NCBI RefSeq assembly: GCF_900105355.1
Contig: NZ_FNSC01000001.1
Location: 4,340,001 to 4,404,000, forward strand
Direction: 5' to 3'
Length of the DNA stretch: 64,000 nt
DNA from: Pseudomonas anguilliseptica
GTDB lineage: Bacteria; Pseudomonadota; Gammaproteobacteria; Pseudomonadales; Pseudomonadaceae
The position numbers and the translations under genes are program-made. The notes beneath the pieces are model-generated. The model was not told the origin of the DNA. It saw only the letters and a program-made list of their open reading frames with translations, and searched no databases. Position 1 is the stretch's first letter, and each line of letters begins with the position of its first letter. Positions 11,613 to 22,023 of the stretch are shown here, piece by piece.

Positions 11613-11639
11613 GTTATAGAGCCGGTTTCAGGTCGTCAA
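11613..11639 (-). promoter_or_regulatory. Candidate promoter of the tRNA cluster
   Basis: Minus strand TTGACG (11634-11639) and TATAAC (11613-11618) with a 15-base spacer, followed by the GC-rich discriminator ATTCGCCCCGC typical of stable-RNA promoters. It lies about 110 bases before tRNA-Arg. The 271-base gap between tRNA-Arg and folD also holds the unresolved folD promoter. Confidence 0.5.
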
Positions 11640-11772
11640 CAGGAAAAGTTAAAAAAATTCAGCCATTTAAAGGAGTTACGCGAAAACCGCGGCGTGCGCC
11701 TTTGCCCCACAGCATGGTCATGCGAGAATGCGCGTCCTTTTTCCATCCTTTCTTTATGGTTAACCAAGCGCA

Positions 11773-12627
11773 ATGACCGCACAACTGATCGATGGCAAAG
11801 CAATTGCCGCCAGCCTGCGCCAGCAGATCGCCCAACGTGTCGCCGAACGACGCCAGCAAGGCCTGCGCGCACCCGGGCTGGCAGTGATTCTCGTCGGTAG
11901 CGACCCTGCGTCTCAGGTCTACGTTTCGCACAAACGCAAAGACTGCGAAGAAGTTGGCTTCGTCTCACAAGCCTATGACCTGCCAGCCACTACTGGCCAA
12001 GACGAGCTGATGGCATTGATCGACCGCCTGAATGACGAGCCGAGCATCGACGGCATTCTGGTACAACTGCCGCTGCCGGAACATCTGGACGCTTCTTTAT
12101 TGCTGGAGCGCATCCGCCCGGATAAAGACGTTGATGGCTTCCATCCCTACAACATCGGCCGCCTGGCCCAGCGCATGCCATTGCTGCGCCCCTGCACTCC
12201 GAAAGGCATCATGACCCTGCTGCAAAGCACGGGCGTTGACCTGTATGGCATGCACGCAGTGGTGGTTGGCGCGTCGAATATCGTCGGCCGACCGATGGCA
12301 ATGGAGCTGCTGCTGGCCGGCTGCACCGTTACCGTCACCCACCGTTTTACCAAAGACCTACCGATGCATGTCGGCCAGGCCGATATCGTCGTAGTCGCGG
12401 CCGGTAAGCCTGGCCTGGTGCATGGCGAGTGGGTCAAGCCCGGCGCCATCGTCATTGACGTTGGCATCAACCGCCAAACCGACGGCAAGCTGATTGGCGA
12501 TGTAGTGTATGAAACCGCCCTGCCCCGCGCTGGCTGGATTACCCCAGTGCCAGGCGGCGTTGGCCCGATGACCCGCGCCTGCCTGCTGGAAAACACCCTG
12601 CATGCCGCCGAGCACCTGCACGACTGA
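11773..12627 (+). CDS. folD: Bifunctional methylenetetrahydrofolate dehydrogenase / methenyltetrahydrofolate cyclohydrolase FolD
   Basis: FolD interconverts 5,10-methylene-, 5,10-methenyl- and 10-formyl-tetrahydrofolate with NADP, supplying one-carbon units for purine and fMet synthesis. The 284-residue protein has the catalytic region [14 protein letters not shown] with its active-site Lys near residue 56. It also has QLPLPEHLD, the Rossmann segment [18 protein letters not shown] and the family signature [16 protein letters not shown] near the C-terminus. It is monocistronic, facing a shared terminator at 12647. Confidence 0.96.
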   Translation: MTAQLIDGKAIAASLRQQIAQRVAERRQQGLRAPGLAVILVGSDPASQVYVSHKRKDCEEVGFVSQAYDLPATTGQDELMALIDRLNDEPSIDGILVQLPLPEHLDASLLLERIRPDKDVDGFHPYNIGRLAQRMPLLRPCTPKGIMTLLQSTGVDLYGMHAVVVGASNIVGRPMAMELLLAGCTVTVTHRFTKDLPMHVGQADIVVVAAGKPGLVHGEWVKPGAIVIDVGINRQTDGKLIGDVVYETALPRAGWITPVPGGVGPMTRACLLENTLHAAEHLHD

Positions 12628-12646
12628 GTGCAGCGCTGACAGAAAT

Positions 12647-12676
12647 AAAAAACGGCACCTGTAGGTGCCGTTTTTT
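12647..12676. terminator. Bidirectional terminator between folD and the ABC operon
   Basis: AAAAAACGGCACC and GGTGCCGTTTTTT form a perfect stem with a TGTA loop. A and T tracts on both sides serve both convergent transcription units. Confidence 0.85.
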
Positions 12677-12700
12677 TATGCCGAGCTCAAGCCACTACGC

Positions 12701-14443
12701 TTATTCGCGGGCTTGCTCCCAGGACTTCAGCAGTTCGTTGTAGTTGATGGTTTCACCCTGAGGCTTCTCGTTGGCCAGCTTGGGCTTCGGTGCACCCGGC
12801 TGATCCAGCCAGTATTGCGGATCACGTGGTTCATTGAGTTTCGGGCCACACTCACCGAGCACGCCAGAACGCTCCAGACGAGCCATCATGGTGTCCTGTG
12901 CAGCAGCAAGGCCATCCAGCGCCTCTTGTGGTGTTTTATCACCGCTGGCTGCTTCAGCAATAAACTGCCACCACAGCTGAGCCAGACGCGGGTAGTCCGG
13001 CACATTGGTACCGGTTGGAGTCCACTGCACGCGAGCAGGGCTGCGATAGAACTCCACCAGGCCGCCCAGTTTCGGCGCGACGTCGGTCATGGCTTGCGAG
13101 TTGATATCCGACTCACGAATCGGCGTCAGGCCAACCAGAGTCTTCTTCAGCGAAACGGTTTTTGAGGTAACAAACTGCGCATACAGCCAGGCTGCCAGGC
13201 GCTGTTTCTCTGGGGTGGACTTGAGGAAAGTCCAGGAACCAGTGTCCTGATAACCCAGCTTCATGCCCTCTTCCCAATACGGGCCTTTAGGTGACGGCGC
13301 CATACGCCATTTCGGCGTGCCATCTTCGTTGACCACTGGCAAACCAGCTTTGGTCATGTCGGCAGTGAAGGCGGTGTACCAGAAAATCTGCTGAGCAATG
13401 CTGCCCTGTGCTGGAACCGGACCAGACTCAGAGAAGGTCATGCCCTGCGCTTCTGGCGGCGCGTATTTGCGCATCCAGTCGACATACTTGGTGGTGGCAT
13501 ACACCGCCGCCGGGCCGTTGGTATCGCCGCCACGGGCAACGCTGGAACCCACCGGACGGCAACCGTCGACGCGAATGCCCCACTCATCCACCGGCAAGCC
13601 GTTAGGCAGGCCCTTGTCGCCGCCACCCGCCATGGAGAACCAGGCATCGGTAAAGCGCCAACCCAGGGACGGGGCCTTCTTGCCGTAATCCATATGGCCA
13701 TAGATGCGCTGGCCATCGATTTCCTTGACCTTCTCAGAGAAGAATTCGGCGATGTCTTCATAGGCCGACCAGTTAACCGGCACGCCTAACTCATAGCCGT
13801 AAATTTCTTTGAACTTGGCCTTCAGTTCCGGGCGCTCGAACCAGTCAGCGCGGAACCAATAGAGGTTGGCGAACTGCTGGTCGGGCAGCTGATACAGCTT
13901 GCCATCAGGCCCGGTCGTAAACGACAGGCCAATAAAGTCTTCGAGATCCAGGGTCGGCGATGTTACCGCCTTGCCCTCGCCCTCCATCATGTCGCTGATC
14001 GCCACCGCCTTACCGTAGCGAAAGTGCGTACCAATCAGGTCCGAGTCGTTGATATAGCCGTCATAGATGTTCTTGTCCGACTGCATCTGAGTTTGCAGCT
14101 TTTCGACTACATCACCCTCCTGCATCAGGTCGTGCTTAAGGTTGATACCGGTGATTTCACTGAAGGCCTTGGCCAGAACCTTGGATTCATATTCATGAGT
14201 GGCAATGGTTTCCGAAGCCACACTGATGCTCATGCCACGGAACGGCTCGGCCGCTTTGATAAACCACTGCAATTCAGCCAGCTGCTGCTCAGGCGTCAGG
14301 GTCGAGGGGTTGAACTCCTCACCGATCCACTTCTTTGCCGCTTCTTCGTAGGCATCAGCCCAGGCTGCGCCGCTCAAGCCGGACAACGTCAGCAGGGCAG
14401 CCAGCGCCATGCTATGTCGAGTTTTGTTGTTATTGTCGAACAT
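12701..14443 (-). CDS. Periplasmic substrate-binding protein of a glycerol/polyol-type ABC transporter (GlpV-like)
   Basis: This 580-residue extracellular solute-binding protein ends the six-gene ABC operon. The start MFDNNNKTRHSMALAAL at 14443 follows a GGAGG site; an ATG four codons earlier overlaps that site. A signal peptide with a hydrophobic core (ALAALLTLSGLSGAAWA) predicts cleavage at AWA-DA. The mature protein shows solute-binding features such as LPDQQFANLYWFR and QIFWYTAFTADM and is longer than typical sugar-binding proteins. It matches the long binding protein of the rhizobial glycerol transporter as I recall it, supported by gene order (two ATPases, two permeases, small membrane protein, binding protein). 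The actual substrate is unproven and may be another polyol or sugar. Confidence 0.85.
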   Translation of the reverse strand: MFDNNNKTRHSMALAALLTLSGLSGAAWADAYEEAAKKWIGEEFNPSTLTPEQQLAELQWFIKAAEPFRGMSISVASETIATHEYESKVLAKAFSEITGINLKHDLMQEGDVVEKLQTQMQSDKNIYDGYINDSDLIGTHFRYGKAVAISDMMEGEGKAVTSPTLDLEDFIGLSFTTGPDGKLYQLPDQQFANLYWFRADWFERPELKAKFKEIYGYELGVPVNWSAYEDIAEFFSEKVKEIDGQRIYGHMDYGKKAPSLGWRFTDAWFSMAGGGDKGLPNGLPVDEWGIRVDGCRPVGSSVARGGDTNGPAAVYATTKYVDWMRKYAPPEAQGMTFSESGPVPAQGSIAQQIFWYTAFTADMTKAGLPVVNEDGTPKWRMAPSPKGPYWEEGMKLGYQDTGSWTFLKSTPEKQRLAAWLYAQFVTSKTVSLKKTLVGLTPIRESDINSQAMTDVAPKLGGLVEFYRSPARVQWTPTGTNVPDYPRLAQLWWQFIAEAASGDKTPQEALDGLAAAQDTMMARLERSGVLGECGPKLNEPRDPQYWLDQPGAPKPKLANEKPQGETINYNELLKSWEQARE

Positions 14444-14526
14444 AGAGACCTCCATCTCAGGGTTTGGAATGAGGCAAACGGGTCATGGCCGCGCCCAACA
14501 AGCTGGCGTATCCAAGGCAGCCCGAA

Positions 14527-14799
14527 TTAGCCCCAACGCATCACTGCAAACAACCAGAACAGGGACAGCACCGAGGCTATCCAGACACTCCAATCGGTCG
14601 CGCCCACCACCAGCAGGTGCAGGTAGGCACTTCCAAGCAGACCGATAAACAACCGATCACCACGCGTGGTACTGATCGGCAACAAGCCTTTGCGCTCGAT
14701 ACAGGGCGAACGCAGTTCCCAGATCGTCATGCCGACCAGCAGCATGCCGATAAAGCCGAAAAACAACGCCGTCGGCAGAGTCCAGGCCATCCAATCCAT
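14527..14799 (-). CDS. Small membrane protein of the ABC operon (DUF2160-like, GlpU-like)
   Basis: This 90-residue protein has about three hydrophobic segments (WTLPTALFFGFIGMLLVGMTI, LFIGLLGSAYLHLLVVG and VWIASVLSLFWLFAVM) and very few charged residues. It sits between the second permease and the binding protein, the place of the small DUF2160 protein in glycerol-type ABC operons. Its role is unknown; an accessory transmembrane subunit is the natural guess. The gap to the permease upstream is 11 bases, so the two are co-transcribed. Confidence 0.75.
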   Translation of the reverse strand: MDWMAWTLPTALFFGFIGMLLVGMTIWELRSPCIERKGLLPISTTRGDRLFIGLLGSAYLHLLVVGATDWSVWIASVLSLFWLFAVMRWG

Positions 14800-14810
14800 A
14801 GTCGCTGCTC

Positions 14811-15611
<801 letters not shown>

Positions 15612-15619
15612 GGTCGGCC

Positions 15620-16479
<860 letters not shown>

Positions 16480-16483
<4 letters not shown>

Positions 16484-17592
16484 GGCTGCACCTCCAGCGC
16501 TTGCGCCTCAACCAGAAAATCATCGGCGTAAAGCATCAACCACTGCGTCGGGAAGCTCAGGTATACCTGCTGCTGCGGCACGGGCTGATCTTCCTGCAGG
16601 CGGACCTTGAGTGACTGGCCATCGAGCTTGAGGGTAAGAATTTTATAGGTGCCGAGGTCTTCAACATGCACCACCTCGCCACACAGCGCATCTTCGTTTG
16701 GGCCATCCCAGACGTGGATGAACTCCGGGCGGATACCGATTTTCAGCTTGGCCCCTGGGAATTCGGCCAGGCGTCGATTGAGCGCTGCCGATAACGGCAG
16801 CACGGTGTTGTTGAAACGCACTCCGCCGGCATAAGGCAGCACATCAATCAGGTTCATCCCCGGGCTACCAATGAAGTAGCCGACAAAGGTATGGCTGGGG
16901 CGCTCGAACAACTCACGCGGCGTGCCGAACTGGACAATCTGACCGCCATACATCACCGCGATCTTGTCGGCGAAGGTCGAGGCTTCGAGCTGGTCGTGGG
17001 TGACGTAGACCATGGTGATATTGAACTGCTCGTGAATCTGCTTGAGCTTGCGTCGTAGCTTCCACTTGAGATGCGGATCGATCACCGTCAATGGCTCGTC
17101 GAACAGGATCGCCGAGACATCATCGCGCACCAGGCCGCGGCCCATGGAAACCTTCTGCTTTTCGTCGGCAGTCAGGTTGCTGGCGCGCTTGTGCAGCAAC
17201 GGGTGCAGCTCCAGTACCTCGGCAATTTCGTTGACCTTGGTGAGGATCTTCGCCTCACTCATGCCCTGATTACGCAAGGGGAAGGCCAGGTTGTCGAACA
17301 CCGTCATGGTGTCGTAGACCACCGGAAACTGGAAAACCTGGGCGATATTGCGCTGCTCGGGCGGCAGCGCGTTGACCACCTTGCCATCAAACTGCACTTC
17401 GCCGTGCGAAGGGCTGAGCAGCCCGGAAATGATGTTGAGCAGGGTCGACTTGCCACAGCCGGATGGCCCCAGCAGCGCATAGGCGCCGCCCTGCCCCCAC
17501 ACATGATTCATCTCGCGAATGGCGTAATCGGCCGCGCCAGTCGGCGTGCGACTGTAACTGTGGGCCAGATTGAGCAAACGGATCTCGGCCAT
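16480..17592 (-). CDS. ABC transporter ATPase with degenerate signature motif (GlpT-like)
   Basis: This 370-residue MalK/UgpC-type ATPase has Walker A GPSGCGKSTLLNIISG, Q-loop VFQFPVVYDTMTV, Walker B ILFDEPLTVID and an intact switch His in VYVTHDQLEAS. The ABC signature, normally LSGGQ, reads LTADEKQKVS. The C-terminal OB-fold (TOBE) region (about residues 245-360) includes IGIRPEFIHVWDG. Paired with the upstream ATPase, which has a normal signature but no switch His, it would form one canonical and one degenerate ATP site. Its start codon overlaps the end of the first ATPase gene by one base. Confidence 0.9.
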
Positions 17593-18686
17593 CAGGCAAC
17601 CCTCCCCAGACGCCGGCTTGGCGCCTGAATCAGCTGCCCATCCGCGGAAAAGACAAACAATTTATGGGTCGGGATATAAATAAGAATCGCGCTATCCACG
17701 TCGTATTCATGCACCCCAGGCAGATGCAGTACCAGCACGAACTGCTCGTTGCGCACATGCAGGAAGGTTTCCGAACCGCTGATCTCGGCCAGCTCGACCG
17801 TCACCGCCAGCTCCAGATCATCGTCGTTAGACGGCACTAGACCGATATGACTGGGACGTACGCCGAAACGATACTCACCTTCGGCGATACCTTGCAGGTC
17901 CGGGTTGAGCGGGAAATGCACGGTATCGGCAAAACTTACTTCGGTGCCGCTGACGCGCCCCGGCATCAGGTTGATCGCCGGTTCCGAGAACAGCTCGGCG
18001 GCCAACACCTGCTGCGGACGGTGATAGACCTCGACGGTCTTGCCGCTCTGCACCACCCGCCCCTCATGCAGGATGGTGGTGGTGCCACCCAGGGCCAGCG
18101 CCTCATTGGGCTCGGTGGTGGCATAGATGGCGATAGTGTGGCGAGCCTGGAACAGCTCGCGCATCTCCTGGCGCAGCTCTTCACGCAGCTTGTAGTCGAG
18201 GTTGACCAGCGGCTCATCGAACAGAATCAAGGAAGCGTCCTTGACCAGCGCCCGCGCCATCGCCGTGCGCTGCTGCTGGCCGCCGGACAGTTCCAGCGGG
18301 TAGCGCTTGAGCAAACCATCAATGCGCAGCATCTGCGCCGTGGCATGCACTTTCTCTTCAATCAACGCCTTACTCACACCGGCCTGGCGCAGCGGCGAGG
18401 CGATGTTCTCGAACACCGTAAGGGTCGGATAATTGATGAACTGCTGATAGACCATCGACACGTTGCGCTGGCGCACCGGCACCTGGGTCATATCGGCGCC
18501 ACTCATCAGAATGCGTCCGCTCGTGGGTTTATCCAGGCCCGCCATCAGGCGCATCAGGCTGGTCTTGCCAGACAGCGTGCGCCCCAGCAGCACATTGAAG
18601 GAGCCAGGTTCGAAGCTCAGGCAGGCATCGTCGATATACAGCTGGTGATCAACGATCCGCGTGACATGCTCCAGGGTAAGTGACAT
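17592..18686 (-). CDS. ABC transporter ATPase lacking the switch histidine (GlpS-like)
   Basis: This 364-residue ATPase is the first gene of the operon. It has Walker A GRTLSGKTSLMRLMAG, Q-loop VYQQFINYPTLTV, a normal signature LSGGQQQRTAMARAL and Walker B LILFDEPLVNLD. The switch region reads YATTEPNEAL where the family has YVTHDQxEA, so the catalytic His is replaced by Thr. The C-terminal TOBE-type domain contains FGVRPSHIGLVPS. The defect is complementary to that of the second ATPase. The gene lies 26 bases downstream of the expected start of a sigma-54 promoter transcript. Confidence 0.9.
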   Translation of the reverse strand: MSLTLEHVTRIVDHQLYIDDACLSFEPGSFNVLLGRTLSGKTSLMRLMAGLDKPTSGRILMSGADMTQVPVRQRNVSMVYQQFINYPTLTVFENIASPLRQAGVSKALIEEKVHATAQMLRIDGLLKRYPLELSGGQQQRTAMARALVKDASLILFDEPLVNLDYKLREELRQEMRELFQARHTIAIYATTEPNEALALGGTTTILHEGRVVQSGKTVEVYHRPQQVLAAELFSEPAINLMPGRVSGTEVSFADTVHFPLNPDLQGIAEGEYRFGVRPSHIGLVPSNDDDLELAVTVELAEISGSETFLHVRNEQFVLVLHLPGVHEYDVDSAILIYIPTHKLFVFSADGQLIQAPSRRLGRVA

Positions 18687-18722
18687 GGGCCGTCCTTTTT
18701 CTTGTTATCTACCCAGCTACAA

Positions 18723-18739
18723 GGCGAGTTCCGTGCCAA
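18723..18739 (-). promoter_or_regulatory. Sigma-54 (-24/-12) promoter of the ABC operon
   Basis: The minus strand reads TTGGCACGGAACTCGCC, with GG and GC separated by ten bases. It fits TGGCAC-N5-TTGC apart from TC in place of TT at -12. It lies 37 bases before the first ATPase start codon and beside a divergent sigma-54 activator gene. Confidence 0.75.
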
Positions 18740-18812
18740 CCCTTCAAAGCAAAAATAAGCCATTGATTTAAAACAACTACCACCAAAGTTAAACAACACA
18801 CGGAGACAGCAC

Positions 18813-18874
18813 TGAACAGTTTTGAACAGTGCACAGTGAACAACTGAACAGTTACAGCGTTGACATTGAACAGC
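18813..18874. promoter_or_regulatory. Cluster of five TGAACA repeats, candidate activator-binding region
   Basis: TGAACA occurs at 18813, 18823, 18837, 18845 and 18867, with four of the five continuing as TGAACAG. The first two are spaced 10 bp, one helical turn. The cluster is about 75-150 bp upstream of the sigma-54 promoter, the usual distance for an upstream activating sequence, and just before the activator gene. It may serve both. Confidence 0.55.
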
Positions 18875-18946
18875 CTTCGGCGACACTGCACAGGCCCGGC
18901 GCAGACCGTGGCCCATAACAACAAGAACCCGCGCGAGAGACCTGTC

Positions 18947-20812
18947 ATGGCTGACGCTGTCACTGCCCTGCCTCACGAGACCATCATCCAGGACTCCTGG
19001 ACACGTTGCCGTGACTACGGCCTGACCCACCAGAGCACACCTATCTTCAACCAGCCCGAACGCGGCGAAGTCAACGCCCTGCTGGAAAGCCAACACGCTC
19101 TGGTGCACACCACCCACAAGGAAGTGCTGCCTTACTACGGCACCATCCTGGCCAATTCCAATTGCCTGATCATGCTGGCCGACCATCAGGGCCAGGTGCT
19201 GCAATCCTGGGGTGACCAACGCTTTATCGAACCGAGCCGCGCCGCCGGCTTTGTCGCTGGAGCCACCTGGCTGGAGCGCTATACCGGTACCAATGCCATC
19301 GGCACCGCCCTGAGTTGCTCCCAGGCCGTCCACATTCAGCACGATGAGCACTTCCTCAAAGCCAACCGCTTTATGACCGGCTCGGCCTCGCCGATTTTTG
19401 ATGAACAACGGCAGATGATCGCGGTGCTGGATGTGTCCAGCGACAGCTACCTGCCGCCCTCGCACACTCTAGGCATGGTCAAGATGATGAGCCAGTCGGT
19501 GGAAAACCGCCTGATCCTCAACCTGTTCCAGCAGCGATACTTCCAGCTGAGTTTCAATACCAGCCTGGACAACCTCAGCAGCCCCTGGGCTGGGTTGCTG
19601 ATTTTTGATGAGCAAGGCCAGGTGGTTTCCGCCAATCGCCGTGCCGACAGCCTGCTCGGCGTGGGCCTGACCCGGGTGAATATCGAAAGCCTGTTCGACG
19701 TACCGCTGCAGCAACTGCTCAACCAGCCCGAGGCGCTGCCGTTCAACCTGCGCGCCAGCGGGCGTTTTCGCTTTCATGCTCAGATCAAACGCCCACAGCA
19801 ACCCTCGCCAATCCAGGCCCGCGACTTTCGCCAAACCCAGCAGCCGCCTGCCAACGCCACGTGCACCTCCTTCGCCCTCGCCTCGCTCAACCTCGGCGAC
19901 CCGCGTGTCGATAAAGCCGTGCGTCAGGCCGAGCGGTTACTGGAAAAGAACATCCCGATCCTGGTGCATGGCGAAACTGGCGTCGGCAAGGAGGTTTTCG
20001 TCAAAGCCCTGCACCACGCCAGCTCGCGTGCCAGCCAGGCATTTATCGCAGTCAACTGCGCGGCCATTCCCGCCGAGCTGGTGGAGTCCGAGCTGTTTGG
20101 TTATGAAAAAGGCGCATTTACCGGGGCCAATCAGAAAGGCAGCATCGGCCTGATCCGCAAGGCCGACAAAGGCACGTTGTTTCTCGACGAAGTCGGCGAT
20201 ATGCCGCTGCGGGTGCAGGCCCGCTTGCTGCGAGTATTGCAGGAGCGCTGCGTACAGCCGTTGGGCAGCAGTGAGCTGTACCCGGTGGATATCCGCCTGA
20301 TTTCTGCCACCAACCGCCCGCTGCGCCAAGATGTGGAAAGTGGGCTATTTCGCCAGGACCTCTACTACCGCATTAGCGGCCTCAACCTCGAGCTGCCGCC
20401 GCTGCGTGAACGCACCGACAAGGCCGCCATGGTCCAACGCATCTGGGATTACCACCGCGAGCCACAGCAATGGGCGGGACTCAGCCAGGAGGTACTGAGC
20501 CTGTTCGAGCGTCACCCATGGCCTGGCAATCTGCGCCAGCTGAGCAGCGTCCTGCAGATTGCCCTGGCCATGGCGGAGGATCAGCAGATCCGTGCAGAAC
20601 ACTTGCCGGATGATTTCTTTGCCGACTTGCAGCCAGCTGCTGCGCCAACAGCCGCCACCCAGCCGCAACCGCTGGTGAGCAACAGCGCTGATGATCTGGC
20701 CAGCCAGTACCAGGCCTGCGGCGGCAATATCTCGCACCTGGCGCGCAGCCTAGGGGTCAGCCGCAACACGCTGTACAAACGCTTACGGGAATCAGGGCTG
20801 ACGTCGCGCTAG
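18947..20812 (+). CDS. Sigma-54-dependent transcriptional activator, AcoR-like (GAF, AAA+, Fis-type HTH)
   Basis: This is a 621-residue enhancer-binding protein. The start MADAVTALPHETIIQDSW at 18947 follows a GAGAGACC site; a TTG-started extension upstream lies in the repeat region and is unlikely. The N-terminal GAF-type sensor spans about residues 50-200, then a PAS-like segment (about 205-270, WAGLLIFDEQGQVVSANRRA). The AAA+ domain (about 325-545) has Walker A GETGVGKEVFVKA and the sigma-54 contact motif GAFTGA in EKGAFTGANQKG. A C-terminal Fis-type helix-turn-helix reads GGNISHLARSLGVSRNTLYKRL. No receiver domain is present, so it probably senses a small molecule. Its position, divergent from the ABC operon with its -24/-12 promoter, makes it the likely activator of that operon. 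Confidence 0.9.
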   Translation: MADAVTALPHETIIQDSWTRCRDYGLTHQSTPIFNQPERGEVNALLESQHALVHTTHKEVLPYYGTILANSNCLIMLADHQGQVLQSWGDQRFIEPSRAAGFVAGATWLERYTGTNAIGTALSCSQAVHIQHDEHFLKANRFMTGSASPIFDEQRQMIAVLDVSSDSYLPPSHTLGMVKMMSQSVENRLILNLFQQRYFQLSFNTSLDNLSSPWAGLLIFDEQGQVVSANRRADSLLGVGLTRVNIESLFDVPLQQLLNQPEALPFNLRASGRFRFHAQIKRPQQPSPIQARDFRQTQQPPANATCTSFALASLNLGDPRVDKAVRQAERLLEKNIPILVHGETGVGKEVFVKALHHASSRASQAFIAVNCAAIPAELVESELFGYEKGAFTGANQKGSIGLIRKADKGTLFLDEVGDMPLRVQARLLRVLQERCVQPLGSSELYPVDIRLISATNRPLRQDVESGLFRQDLYYRISGLNLELPPLRERTDKAAMVQRIWDYHREPQQWAGLSQEVLSLFERHPWPGNLRQLSSVLQIALAMAEDQQIRAEHLPDDFFADLQPAAAPTAATQPQPLVSNSADDLASQYQACGGNISHLARSLGVSRNTLYKRLRESGLTSR

Positions 20813-21159
20813 AGCACGTCGTAGCCTTTGTAACACCCAGCCTGTGCCAGCCTTCGTGACCTTCCACGACCTCAACCCCTACACCGCACGGCATATGCAG
20901 AAGTACCTGCAGGCTCTTCCGGATGTGGCAGAAGATGTGAGCCTGGCCACCGACAAGCAACCGCTCTGTGCCCAACGCGACACTCTGCAACGTGCTGCAT
21001 CAAGACGTGCTCTCGGTACCCCACTGCAGTACGCCCGCCTGCCGGGCCTATGGAACTGACTGTGGAACTTAGCCCTGCGGCCTAACGGTTCACGTGATCA
21101 CTATGAGTCTGCTCACACTCTCACGCGCATAGATCAAACAAGGCCAAGCCAGCACCGCC
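20813..21159. other. Intergenic stretch without a recognised gene
   Basis: About 350 bases separate the activator and the hydrolase gene, which converge. A 71-codon plus-strand frame at 20844-21059 has no recognisable family and no clear ribosome binding site. I see no strong terminator or repeat. It may be the remnant of a decayed gene. Confidence 0.4.
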
Positions 21160-21948
21160 TTAGCCCTTACACAACGCGCCCTTAAGCAGCTCCAAGTATT
21201 CCGGGCGTTGCGATAACGAGTTATGTCCCGCTGCCGGAATAACCTTGAGCGCAGCCACACCCGGGGTGAAATGGCTGAAAAGCGCATCGGTGCTGACGCG
21301 AGGAATGACCTGATCCCACTCCGCCGCGATCAACAGTGTTGGCACACGAATCTGCTGGGCGTACTGCCAGGACTCGAATTTATCCTTAAGCAGCCACTGC
21401 ACGGGGATATAAGGGAAACGGCTCTGCGCCAGCTCCTGGATGCTGTTGTAAGGCGTAATCAGAACCAAATGGGCTGCCGGCCGCTGACTGGCAAGGCGCA
21501 CTGCCACACCCGAGCCCAAACTGCGCCCCACCACCACAGTGCAGGGGTGCTGGGCATAAACCTGGTCGAACAGAGCAAGCGCATCGGTTTGAATAGCCTC
21601 TTCTGTGAGCGAGCCGCTGCTTCCGCCGTAACCTCGGTAATGCAGCAGGTAGAGCGCATGGTCGCTGAAAGCCTGGGAAAATTCGGGCAGATTGAGGGAG
21701 ACATCCTCGCCGTTGCCGCCGAAATAGATCAGGGCATTGCGCCCCTCGAGTAGCCGGGTAGAAACCAGCACCTCGGCATCTTCCATGGACAGCTTCAGCA
21801 GCGTGTTGGGGTTATCGATAGCGCGGGGCTGTGGGAAGTAGATAAGCGAACGCTGGAACACCAGCAAAGCAACGCAGAGCAACACATACAAGGCCGCCAC
21901 CCAGAGCAGAAACGTAACCAAGGTTCGCGATAGACGACTGGCGTGCAT
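21160..21948 (-). CDS. Membrane-anchored alpha/beta hydrolase (ABHD13/Bem46-like)
   Basis: This 262-residue protein has an N-terminal membrane anchor (TFLLWVAALYVLLCVALLVFQ) followed by an alpha/beta hydrolase fold. It shows the oxyanion segment YFGGNGED, the LLHYRGYGGSSG motif and the nucleophile elbow VVGRSLGSGVAV (Ser of GRSLG). The Asp lies in AEWDQVIP and the His in IPAAGHNSL. The family contains serine hydrolases of uncertain substrate. It is downstream of cysS on the same strand, with a hairpin between them. Confidence 0.85.
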   Translation of the reverse strand: MHASRLSRTLVTFLLWVAALYVLLCVALLVFQRSLIYFPQPRAIDNPNTLLKLSMEDAEVLVSTRLLEGRNALIYFGGNGEDVSLNLPEFSQAFSDHALYLLHYRGYGGSSGSLTEEAIQTDALALFDQVYAQHPCTVVVGRSLGSGVAVRLASQRPAAHLVLITPYNSIQELAQSRFPYIPVQWLLKDKFESWQYAQQIRVPTLLIAAEWDQVIPRVSTDALFSHFTPGVAALKVIPAAGHNSLSQRPEYLELLKGALCKG

Positions 21949-21980
21949 TGAGTCTTCCCTCTATTTCCATAGCCGCAAAT

Positions 21981-22008
21981 AAACAAGCCGCTCGAAAGCG
22001 GCCTGTTT
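21981..22008 (-). terminator. Terminator downstream of cysS
   Basis: AAACA-GCCGCT pairs with AGCGGC-TGTTT around a CGAA loop with one internal mismatch. The minus strand continues with ATTTG, giving a modest T-rich tail. Confidence 0.55.
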
Positions 22009-22023
22009 AATCCAACACCTGCC

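Noticed and set aside
18813..18874. TGAACA repeats as a CRISPR-like or satellite array
   Set aside because: Units are too short and irregularly spaced; an activator-binding cluster explains them better.
20844..21059. 71-codon frame between the activator and hydrolase genes
   Set aside because: No ribosome binding site, no recognisable family and short length; kept only as part of an unexplained gap.
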